From NCBI GenBank assembly GCA_019454045.1, contig SKCR01047753.1:124001-188000 (forward strand): 64,000 nt of DNA. The letters are read 5' to 3'. Every line of letters starts with the position of its first letter. The first letter of the stretch is position 1. The notes under the pieces are model-generated. The model was given only the letters and a program-made list of their open reading frames with translations. It ran no database searches and was not told the DNA's origin. The stretch comes from Zanthoxylum bungeanum. Its lineage: Eukaryota > Streptophyta > Magnoliopsida > Sapindales > Rutaceae. The position numbers and the translations under genes were made by a program. Positions 10,915-21,796 of the stretch are shown in pieces.

Positions 10915-12516
10915 TTACATAGAACCAATCAATAATATACATGTGACAACTGCATTGGATGCCCGTGCCTCCTAGGGTGTAACGGTATACACCCTACCCT
11001 GAGCTCTGCTGGAGGAAACCTGCCCTCGATCACCCATTGGATGTCCCATCCCTCCTACTGTCTGTCATGTACTCATGGGTCTCTACTCTTATCCTCCTAC
11101 ACTCTTGTTAGACTATGGCTGGGGTGTAGACGAAACATTATTGAAAGATGGCAACCGATCTCTGGTACCGGATAGTCTCTCTTCAGATGGCCCATTTGTC
11201 CATACAGATAACAACCTCTACTCCCATATTGACAAGCCCCCGAATGAGTCTGCCCGCATATTGAACATAACTGAAGACCTCGCCCTAGCTGGGCCATCGA
11301 GGGAGAAGAAACTGCGCAAGAGGTGGCACTCTGAGTCGGTCTATGATCCTGACCTCCCTGAATTGAGCTCATATCTCAATGTGTAGTAGGCGGAGCCGAC
11401 ATCTGCTGCTATCTACTTGGGCCACTCTGCTGCGGCCTAAACCTTTCCTCTGATCTTGGTCACTTTCGAGATTCCCTTTCTGCTTGTCTCTCTTTCACTC
11501 GCGCCTCAAATATTATGGCAGCATCTAAAACCTATGTATTGGTAGTAGTTTCTGGGAAAGTGAATGGAGCGGAACAAGTAATCATGAAGCCCATTAACAA
11601 ACCTTTTTACCTTCATCTCCTATGTGCTGACTAAATGTAGGGCATATCAAGACAATCGAGTAAACTGTATATCGTACTCAGAAATTGTCATCTGCTCTCT
11701 CTGAAACAATTGCTCAAACTTCTAAGCTCTAGCATTTCTAATACTTTGCAGGAAAAATCAGGACAATAAAGCCCTAATGAACTCAACCCATGTCAATGGA
11801 GGAGCATCTCATCGCCGACCATCTCGAAAGGATATAAACCAAGTTTTGGTGACATCCCTTAACAGAAAACTAACTAACTCAATCGCCCTCTCTAGTGAAC
11901 ACCCCAAAGCTGTACATATGTGATCTAATTCCTCAATGAAGCCGCATGGGTCAGGGGACTCTACTCCCAAGAATGTGGGAGGATGAAGCTTCTGGAAGTC
12001 ATGCAAGGACACTAGTAGCTCATGTCGCTGCATAACCTAGACTATCACTAGAGGTGGCTCAAGAGGTACAGTGGAAGGTCCTGCTCGGAAAGGGGTAGGA
12101 TCTGGTTTTTTTGGAAGAACTACTATCTGGTGAGTCATTGAAAGTCCTACAGATGGAGGTGGAACATGAACTGTGGGTTTTGCAGCTCTCGGCCCAGGGC
12201 CAGTGGCTGCTGCTGGCAGGTAATCAACTGGGAAATAGCTACTACTGACTGTTGAATCTACTATAAACCTGCAGCTACTGGATCATTAGGTTGATCCACT
12301 GGTGCTGCCATATCTTCTCTTACACCACCCACATATATAGACTCAACTCTTTGCCCCCTATCTGGCTGAGGGGGATGTACCACTAATCTCTGATCCAGAC
12401 CTATACCCTGGGGTGCCCTACCACTCATGGGCCTACCTCTGACTCCAGTTCTATCCTTGGATGGAATGATATCTAAGCATATGTCATTGCATTTGAAGAA
12501 ATTATGATTAATCAAA
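10915..12516 (-). pseudogene. E3 gag relic with CCHC knuckle
   Basis: 12261-12515 looks like the N-terminal Pro-rich part. 11809-12033 carries LHDFQKLHPPTFLGVESPDP and an EELDHICTALGCS segment, the usual start of the plant gag capsid region. 11097-11372 carries a zinc-knuckle region at about 11169-11267, with CSICGQTHSGACQYGSRGCY, then LYGQMGHLKRDYP. The second knuckle has lost two cysteines compared with the usual CxxCxxxGHxxxxC. Frames are broken between these parts. Confidence 0.8.
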
Positions 12517-12640
12517 ATGAGACATACCTCGGGACAAGGTTACTAGAGAAACAACCTCTTATATATGATAGTACCTCTTGTATACTACATAAATAAGGCA
12601 CTACTACTCTCTTGCTGCAGTCACTGACTCCGTAGATCAT

Positions 12641-12652
12641 GCTCTGATACCA
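12641..12652 (-). other. E3 primer-binding site, initiator-Met type
   Basis: Minus strand TGGTATCAGAGC, complementary to the 3' end of plant initiator tRNA-Met. About five bases separate it from the LTR end. Confidence 0.9.
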
Positions 12653-12657
12653 ACTTT

Positions 12658-13517
12658 TTAACATCCCTGATCCGAGAATGCTACCGGCAGGCAAAAGATC
12701 CTACTGTCGCCTAAGCCACCGATGTATGCAAAAGAAAACTCACTTTTACGACAATATTATGCAATCAAATGAATAATCACACAAAGATTCTTAGAATTAG
12801 TACAGATGCATGGTCATAAAAATATGTACATGAATGAAAATACTCATCATATACACATCATCATCATATATCTGTCATACAGCAAAATGAAATCATAGAA
12901 AACTATATTCTATATTAATGTAGATCTGGTATGGTGGACCCCATAATTAGTGACTGCAACATAACTCTTGTTCCCGGATTATATCTCCAAAAGTTGCACG
13001 TGGCTCACTAGAGATGGATCCTACAAAAGAACTGGAGAGTATGGGGTTGTTCTATGGAATTTAGTGACTTGAACTACAAAATCAGAGAAAACTTTATCAG
13101 TATGGTTGAGTAAAATCATCTTAAAATCACTTTATGAAATCATATGATTGAAAACTGATTCTTTTTCTTTCAAACATTGAAAAATATGTTTCTGAAGCAT
13201 ATTTTGTTTTAAAATCTCTAGAAACTGTAGAAAAACCTGACGCATGGGGCCGTTACATATCGCCGTCCCCCCATACGCCTAACTAGTGGTATTGGGATGT
13301 TACGTATCACCGTCCCCCAAGCCATTGAACTAGATCTAAGAGTTCTGATCCATTCTACTACCGACTCTGAAGCTAGGGTCTATGGACGTTATGTATTGTC
13401 GTCCTTCTAGCCCTGAACTATGATCTAGAGCATCAATCATCCCTAGTCGTGAACTATGTGTGTACAGGTTCTCTTTCCGTCAATTCCAAAAGTTTCATAC
13501 TGAGGTGGGTTTTTCCC
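12658..13517 (-). mobile_element. E3 5' LTR, inner part
   Basis: From the LTR end next to the PBS (exact base uncertain, about 12658) to the E4 insertion. TTCCC at 13513-13517 is one copy of the E4 target duplication. The LTR resumes at 38906. Confidence 0.75.
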
Positions 13518-14949
13518 TGTTGTGATATTTTATATCGTATCGTAAGTGCACGGTGTCAAGTTTTAGTATAAATCAAAGAAAGAGTGTTGAACCCACATGG
13601 ATTTTGTTAACTCGCACTAAGTACTATAATTGATAATCCTAACTTTATTTAGACGATAATTAACAAATATTTAATTAAATAAATAAATATAAAAATAATT
13701 TGATAGGAGGAACTAATACGATAGAGATTTTATATCCTGATTTCACTTAGTTGTCGCCTATGTATTTGTCATGCCAATTAATCCTTGTTCAGTTATATTG
13801 CTTATAAGTCAAGACTCCTAAAATATTCACTCCCTCTCTCGAGTGCCGAGTGAAAATATCATCAACTATAGACTTCGATATCTCTATAAAAATCTAGTAG
13901 TTAACAACTCATTACGCTTTGTGATTCTATGTTAACGACTTCAAAGGAACTACAGATTCTCTCGAACTCTATAAAATCCTAGGTCATATTCTCTAGATCC
14001 ATTCAAAATCCCCTCTCTCGAGTGATAGATTCTAAACATGCATCATCTCAAATTGTGGCCAGCAATCAAGAAGCATTAAATTCAAAAGAATATAAATAAA
14101 CTTAATAAAAATTCATAACAAAATCGACAATTAAAACAAAGGTTCAAGCATCAGTTACATCATTCTCTATAATTAAGGAGTTTAGTTCATGACAATAGAT
14201 AAAAATAATAAGAACAAGGTCATGAATTTAATGGAAATCATTAGAGTTCTAAGAATTAAATAAGATGATAAAACCCGAATTGAAGCTCTTCCTCTTCGGA
14301 TGTCACCGCCTTTGTCTCATCTTGTTGCTCTTCAATCCTACTCATTGGATCTCTAAAAATATGTGTTTCTGTGTTTTGTGTTGTGTATTATCCTCCTCTT
14401 TAGTCTTGGATGGACTAATGTATTTATAATGGAGCCCTGGAGTCATTGGGTATCTTAAACCCCTAAAAATCCCTTTCTGGAACGCGTGGCCCGCATGTCT
14501 CTCCTGTAGCACCGCGATGCCTGCATGTTGGCACCGCGGCGCATTTGCCTCGGGTTTAAGTATGGCGTCGTTTGGCACCTCAGCGCAAGTGAGTAGCGCG
14601 TGGTCTTGCAGAAGGCGATGTGGCGCCAGGACTTGGTGCTGCAGCACCTGCCTCTCGATCTATTTGCTGGGATGTGTGTCTTGAAGGCCCCACGGCGCCT
14701 GGTCTTTGATGTCGCGGCGCCAATGATGATTCTCCACTAGTTCCTGTGTCTCTTTGGTTCCTGTTGCTCCCGTGCTCGTCTGATACTTCCGAAAGTTCCC
14801 AAAACACGTGCAAATGTCCCAAGATCCATGTATTAATGCTCCTACAAATAAAACATAAAATAAACTATAAATGACATTAAATGGAATGAAACATAACAAA
14901 ATAATAGGCTAAGGATGTCGGAATAAGTGGGTATAAATCACACTTATCA
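13518..14949 (-). mobile_element. E4 3' LTR (intact, 1432 bp)
   Basis: Matches the interrupted 5' LTR along its whole length. It includes a GC-rich stretch (about 14480-14780) with repeated GCACCGCGGCGC-type motifs. At 13656-13660 it holds the undisturbed ATAAT into which E7 went in the other copy. Frames such as 14342-14899 are LTR reading frames and not genes. Confidence 0.95.
14421..14428 (-). promoter_or_regulatory. Probable TATA box of E4 3' LTR
   Basis: Minus strand TATAAATA. The same sequence at 38373-38380 in the 5' LTR would have driven the element transcript. Inferred from motif and conservation. Confidence 0.45.
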
Positions 14950-14968
14950 AACACCCCCAAACTTAAGG
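14950..14968 (-). other. E4 polypurine tract
   Basis: Minus strand TTAAGTTTGGGGGTGTT directly precedes the LTR start TGATAAGTG. Just upstream is the CTTTTGCTCGGGACTAGCAA segment often seen before this type of plant LTR (recalled, not searched). Confidence 0.85.
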
Positions 14969-16572
14969 TTTTGCTAGTCCCGAGCAAAAGACAAAAATAA
15001 AAACTAAATTCAAATTAACAAATAAAAATTACTAAATTAACTAAGCCACTCTCGTAGGGATCACGATTACATTTAGCGTATGCAACAAGCCTTTAAACCC
15101 CTAGGCGGCCCTAGTGGACGAGTTATAGTCTCGTGAGGGCTTACAGCTATGACACCCACAAACGTCATTCACACACAATCACGCAAAAATATAAAAATAA
15201 CAAAAGTATAATCATGATAGTTACGCATAAAATTATCCTCAAAGAAAGCTTATAAATGAAATTAGAGAACCTTCAAAGTACGCATTGCGACTCAAATCCA
15301 AATTCTTGAGTAAATCATCTAAGCTAGACTCACAGTGTGTGTGTATAAAGGTTCAGTCACAGCTTGATTCCTAAGTAAGCTAACTTAATGATTTCGTTTA
15401 AAAATTGGGATCGATGGGTCAAACCAACTTAGATATCTCAATTAAGCTCTGTAATTGCTTTATTTTGTGCTCAGTATGGTATGATTTTTCTCTTCTTTTC
15501 TTGTCTATTTTTTGCTTCTTTTTGAATTTTTTTTTCAACTCACCTACCCTTTAAGGCAACATTTCTCCTCATGGTGGTCCTAATACTCGCCCATGGTTAG
15601 ATTCACGCTTATCGGTTATAGGTGGTTTATTTTCTTTCTTTAGAGACTTTTTTCTTTTATTTATATCCATACCATACATCATAACACTAGAAAATCAAGA
15701 TAGACATCTTAAGCAAACGGTCATTCATCGACATGCAATTTCTTCAACTAGTCACCTTGTCAACTACTTAAGTTTTCACTGCTAAAAACCTATAATTGAG
15801 TGCTTACGAGTCTAACACGGATCAATTACTCAAGGCATCGAATAAAAGTAAATTAGGCACTTATCGTTTCTAAAATTTCACTCATAAACAAACAAAATTC
15901 ATCATAGGATTTATGCTTTACTATCTATGACTAAAAACAAACAATTTTTTTTAACTTAAATAAATAAATAACAAGTAAACAACATGCACACACCCTCAAA
16001 CATACAACTTGCATTGTCCTCAATGTAAGATAAATATAAAGAACAAGAGTGAGGAACAACACTACCATGCATGGAGTTGATCAGGCTCCTGCTGGTTATA
16101 ATTTGGTTGCGAGGCTGTTGTGTGTCTCGTGCTACCTACATAAATAGCATGCAAAACGAATAAATAAACAAATAGCACACAATAAAATAAAAATTTAAAA
16201 TAAAGAAAATAATAATAAAATAAATACAAGGGTTGCCTCCCCGCTAACGCTAAGTTTAACGTCTTCAGCCAGACATAACCACCCAAATGGTCATGGTGGC
16301 TTAAATGTAGTGAACCGGGTAATCTCATCTGTTTTCTTCTTTGGTGTCCACCGGTTCTTATGACATGAAAAAGACAGCTTGGCAGGCTGTGACAATTTAT
16401 CCATAGATAGTCCCCCAGGATATGTAGATTGTCCCCCAGTTGGGAATTCTGGACTGTACATTCGGCAAAATTGGCTCGGCCTCCTTTTTAACCTTCCAGG
16501 GATCATCTCCAAGTGAGCACTGGCCTTTCTTTTTCTCTTTTTATGGCACTTTGGGAGTGGTTTCAGGTTTAA
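14969..16572 (-). other. E4 3' non-coding region
   Basis: No gene seen. At about 16235-16265 the minus strand has GACGTTAAACTTAGCG and then GGGGAGGCAACCC, a segment that commonly follows the coding region of Athila/Tat-type plant elements. The short frames at 16062-16328 and 16291-16512 overlap it and show no protein domain. Confidence 0.55.
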
Positions 16573-17191
16573 CTATGGAGAATCTTCATTTATGCATAGC
16601 TGCACTATGCTCGTAGGTTGTTGCAATACTGATTCACCCTGTATGTTTACAATTCCCTTCTCTACTATATCTACCCTATGACATTTTGCATCCCCTTGAG
16701 GGCTCGGCATGGCTCTGGAAACACTGAAGATGACTTCTTCATCTTGAGCTCTCATTTTCAATTCACCTTTGTTCTCTTCTTCCGTTACTGTTTCCTCTTG
16801 AAACACCGCTTCTTTTTCTTTACTGCCTAAGTCCTGCGGGATGTCTTTAATCTCTTTTTCGCTCCTACAGGTTATGATATGACATTGCTCATTGGGATTG
16901 AATTCAATATACCTTGGAAACACCCATTTTTGTTGATTGGCCATGGAAGAAACAAGCAGCCCAATTTACGCTTCTAAAGATTTCAATGTTGCCCCAATAT
17001 TATCCATATGTGTTTCAATGTTATCTAGCCTTGACTCATTCTTCTCAAACCTCTCTGGAACTGTAGATACAAATGTGCTCATGAGGTCTTCTAAGGAAGG
17101 TTTATGCTCATCTCTTGGATAGTTGAAGTCATGAGGAGTTTGCAAGATGTTCTTCATATTAGCATATGAGAAATTCGGATTATAATAATTA
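16573..17191 (-). pseudogene. E4 gag, C-terminal part
   Basis: 16966-17191 encodes NPNFSYANMKNILQTP, then KPSLEDLMSTFVSTVPERF and ESRLDNIETHMDNIGATLKS, hallmarks of plant Athila/Tat gag. A stop at about 16963 interrupts it. Homology continues in the same frame into 16573-16944, where PRYIEFNPNEQCHIITCRS corresponds to the usual NPKEQCxAITLRSGK segment. The N-terminal part lies at 29042-29249 on the other side of E5. Confidence 0.8.
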
Positions 17192-19246
17192 TGTTGGACA
17201 ATTATGACCCATAGCGTCACTATTTGTACAGATCATGGTGTTGTTGTATAAATTAACTATGTGACAAAGGAGATTGCACTCTTACCATTTGTGATTAGAT
17301 CACCTAGATATATAAATGATAGAAGGTCCCTGTGATTTGTTCCTGGATTGAGAATGATATGGGACAGTATCAATCCAAGAAGGATAAATCATTAAATATC
17401 CCTAGTCAGAGTATTATCGAGATTGGACATCGATGAATACGTAAAAGACTAGTATTACACTTGTGCGTGTTGTGAGGGCACAACGGCATAGTTCTCATAT
17501 ATTTGGGTATAGGATACTCATGCAAGTGTAATATCAGGTTGTGTTTTACTGATGGTACGGGAAACAGCTTCGCTCTGGATAGACCCCCTCGGAATTCCAT
17601 TGGTAGTATGACTATGTGTCTATGGAAGTCTGAAATCAGGGTAGGTGTATTTGGTCTTAACCTGAGACTTGCACCGCTAACACTTGCGACAATCAATATA
17701 CTTTGGTTGCGGTCGTCCAGGACTTTAACAGGTTATGTGTACGCCAATGCTGGGTATATTGAGAATCGTAGTGTGTTGGGTGTGATGTCAAGACGGAAGT
17801 GTCACTCCAGTCATATGGAGTTGATGATCGCGTAGGGATACAGAACTGGTTCTCTAAAAAGGTTGCAACCGTCGGGATAATATGACTTGGTCATGATTAT
17901 CCGATATTAAAGAGACTAGTTGCTCGTAATCCGATATATGCTTCGTACGGGGCAGACACTGTACCAGCCCCAGGCCTTGCATGTGATCATCCGATGCTGG
18001 ATCGAAATACACAATACTACGTATACTACGCCTGATATAGATCCTTAATTCCTGTAAGGATATTTCTGGAGAATTGGGTAGGCATGGTGCTTTGCTAGAA
18101 GCCAACCTTGTCTTGTAAATCGGTATAAACGTAGTACGAGGTACTTACGTGTTCGGATAGTCCGACGACCGTATTTACTGCCAAAATATCTGGGGATCTC
18201 ATGGGTCGCTTCCCAGAGATTCACCTATGACATATGACTCGCACTTTAATTAATCTGGGATTAATAAGATGAGAGAGAAAATTAATCTGGGATTAATGGC
18301 GGAGATATTTTATCTGGGATAAAATATCAATTAAAATGAGATATAATGATTAATTTGAAATTAATCGATTAAATTAATATATTCGATATATTAAACGAAA
18401 TTGGATTTCGACGCGGAATTAAAATTAGATTTTAATTCGGGTGAACGAATTAATTTAGAATTAATTCGTTAGCGATGTGAATAGCGATTTCGCTAGGCGT
18501 AATCATTTAATTACGACGCAACGGAAAATTCGTTAATTTGGAATTAACGAACCCGAGCCCGGGATTATTTGCGAGCGCATTCGCATTTCGAATTCGAGTG
18601 CGGCACGCAAGTCAAATCAAGCGTCAAATCATTAGTCGCATCAAGCGTCAAATCACTTGTCACTTTGAGTGATGTGACTTGACAACTTGATTGACTTGAT
18701 GTAAGTTGATGTTTGAGTGTTTGACACTCAAGAGTGAGTTGATAGATTAATTAAAAGGCTATTTACCTTTATTTGATATAGGTATTTGACTTTTAATTAT
18801 TTTTGGTATTAGATACACATTTGGTAATACAACTCACACAACTTCTTCTCTCTCTCCATTCTCTTCATCCTCACGCCCATGGAGCGCCAAAATGTTCACT
18901 GGTTTCTTCTGAAAAAACTGTGAATGGGGAAGCAAGTGTGATGGTTTTTGTGGCAAAAAATCATGAGATCTAGCACTCCAAGAGACATGCGAAGGTGATA
19001 GGGAAGTCCACCCATGAGCCGGGAATCGTTTAACGAAGCTTGGAGCTTGTTCAAGGACCTCAAAAACCGAAAATGGTGATGACAGAAACTGCCACTGTCG
19101 AGCAGTCCATGGAGGCAGAAAGTTCGAATTTTGTTGCCTCTCGCATCGCTCAACCGATCGATGTGAGTATTCCGCGACTTTCTCGATTGTATTCACACAT
19201 GTTCATGCTTGTTTATTGATCCTTGGGACCTTAGCAAACTCCAACA
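17192..19246 (+). mobile_element. E5 5' LTR
   Basis: 2055 bp, TGTTGG..CCAACA, nearly the same as 27009-29041 apart from small indels. It contains the hairpin string at 18249-18551, followed by a stretch of related CAAGCGTCAAATCA repeats (18610-18740). Confidence 0.95.
18249..18551 (+). repeat. String of eleven perfect short hairpins in E5 LTR
   Basis: Consecutive inverted repeats with 5-11 bp arms and loops of 2-6 bases, at 18249-18265, 18281-18297, 18304-18328, 18348-18366, 18374-18394, 18396-18410, 18416-18438, 18444-18470, 18482-18495, 18498-18515 and 18529-18551. Loops are mostly TGG, TAG, TCG, TTGAA, TTAGA or TTGGA. The same string is in the 3' LTR (28043-28343), with one arm there damaged by a deleted base. 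Confidence 0.9.
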
Positions 19247-19264
19247 ATGGTATCATGAGCAAGG
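19247..19264 (+). other. E5 primer-binding site, initiator-Met-like
   Basis: ATGGTATCATGAGC directly follows the LTR end. Its first eight bases, TGGTATCA, match the initiator-Met PBS TGGTATCAGAGC. Confidence 0.7.
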
Positions 19265-21796
19265 AAAAGCATGAAATATTTTAGGGCTTAAAATTTGGGT
19301 AAACTTGATTTTGAGCATGATTAATGAAATTGGATGAATTAGTATGCTTAAATGTGTTTGAATTGAGGATTGATTGGATCAATTTATTGAAATTGTGTTT
19401 GGAACAAATTTCCCCAATTTTTTGGTATTGGCCGAAAATAATGCCCTATTTTATCTTGGTGATTTTTGATTTTTTGATCATTGGATGTGTTGGAAATCAT
19501 TCGGGATGTTGATTTAATGTCGAGTGTGGAATTAATTGGATTGAATTCGAATCGGACATAAAATCCCCAATATTGCCGAGACATAAAGTAAGCATGAATG
19601 GGTTTGATTTTTGATTAAATTGTGTTGGACATGATTTAATGTAAAAGAGCATGATTAGTTGTGTTAATTGATGTTTTAGAAATGTTAATTGGGTAATTAA
19701 TTGTGTTATACACTTAATGTAATTAAATTGGGAAAATTGGATTTTTGAAATTTAATTATTTGGGCCTTAAATTGGATTTGGGCTTGTTGTGTTGTAATTG
19801 GGCTTATTGGGCTTGGTTGTACCAAATTGGGTTAAGGCAGATTGGATTGGATCCAATTGGGCCCAAAACCGCTTCCATAAAGCCCAAATGCGACTTAATG
19901 GACCTTTAAAGTTTAATTGGGCCTAATGGGCCTAAATTGATTTCTGGGCTTATGGGGTAACTCTCGGATTGGACTTTGGTTATTGGGTTCGACCCGAGTT
20001 GACCAAAAGTTCACGCCTTAAGAAATTAATTAAAACCCCATTGGAATTTAATTAAATTGACGTTGGACGTTAATCCGGCTTTGAGACCCGTAACGATTAA
20101 ATTTGTAATTTAAGTCGTAAGAGGTGTATTAATAAAGTGTAGTATTTAATTTGGAATTAAATAGCGAATTAGAATTAAATACAAATTGAATTGGATTTAA
20201 TTATGTAGTTTAATTTAATTCGAGAATTCGTACTTTAAGTACTTATTCGCAAAACGAGTTTGACTCGAGCAAAATCAAATCGTTGTTTGAACATTGGATG
20301 ATCACTAATTATCAGATTAATTAATTTGATTAGATTGATTGATAACATGCTTGTGTGAATACATGGTTGCGATGCATGAATAAGTATATCGGATGGATAT
20401 TAGATGGGTGGGGCAATTTTAGAAATTGTTGTAATAAATTTGATTTATTAATTGGACCTGCGTGTCCAGCCTTATTACCTCCTTATTCTTTGTATTCTCT
20501 TCTCACCTATTCCCCTCAATGTAAATGAGGTTTCTTTATAAGTGTAGTGTAACGGGTAGAAGAAATATTTGTGCTAGCGGGAGAGAGAAAGTGAGAGATT
20601 TGATCTAGGATCATTGTGTAAAGTATCCATCCGCATATCATTATTATTTATTCATATGCGCTTTATTATGTGTTTAGAATGCATGTTTAAGGGTGTATGA
20701 TGATGAGACCTTAACAAAGATAATAAATTGGTTGCCAATTTGCACTCCTAAAATATTAAGCGTCTTTCCTTCCATTGAGTGATTCTCACTCAAGATCCGA
20801 GACTGGCATTGGCTTGTTGGCCAAAGTCAAGGCCTTTGTCCGTCGAGGATGTGTTTGAATCACGAAGGCTTTATTCCATGTCAGTGTCTTGTCCAAGTTG
20901 TGGTTTGTTGGCTAAAGTCAAGACCACTTCTTGTCCATCGACATTGATTACGAAGCTTTCCATGGTCAATGGGTCGCGCTTAACTGGGATCACTAAGTTT
21001 GTTGTGCCAAAGCCAAGGCTTAGTTGATTCAGAGGAAAAAGGTTAGGTAATACATTGGATGTATTGGCATATATAAGATATATGTTTCGGACTTGGATGT
21101 CCCCCTACTGGATCTAGGAATTGGATTGGATCCAATTGATCTTAGAGATCTACCTAGTTAATTATCATACAATTTGTTGGCCAAAGAAGTCAAGATGTGT
21201 GATATTTAACGGGATCCTAGCCCGCTAGGAAACACGGTTTCCCGAGTACTCGACAGAGGATTAGAGGCTCGCCGAAAAATAGTGGGAGGTAAGAATTGAA
21301 TTTGCAATATTCGTTTAATTACTTGCCATACGCTCTCATTCACAAATATCATTTGTCAAATAAATTAAATGTTAGTTGGACTAATATTTAAATGTTGTTT
21401 TATAAATAGTTGGACTATATTCAAACTATTCATTTATAGTTGATTTTATAATGGATTATAGTAATCAATAAATTGATTTTAATCTATTAAATTATAGTTG
21501 ATTAAATAGTTTGACTATTGTAATCATTATAATAAATAGTACCTAAATCGTTGATTAAATAGTTGGAGTATTAGAATCAAGATAAAAATTGAAAGATTGA
21601 CATTTAAAACATAATCCTAGGGAAAATGTATTTAAATGGTTTAATTTTTCAAATTGGGAATAAATTTCAGGATGGTCCTGGAAAATAATAAGTTACTTTA
21701 TTTGATAAAATAACATATTAGGCCTAAGCCCGGAGTTAAGCAAATAGTAGAGCATAATCTTTGGAAGATTTATATGATGATAACTTAAGTGCTTAA
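19265..21796 (+). other. E5 long non-coding leader
   Basis: About 2.5 kb between PBS and any recognisable coding. It is AT-rich with many short fold-backs (for example 20143-20163 with arms TATTTAAT). A degenerate repeat of about 91-97 bases based on GTTGGCCAAAGTCAAG lies at 20811-21100. No gag motif is seen, and the open frame at 20779-21027 is just this repeat. Confidence 0.55.

Noticed and set aside
17503..17835. 110-residue plus-strand frame repeated at 27318-27584
   Set aside because: Both are the same part of the two E5 LTRs, and indels break the frame between copies. Not a gene.
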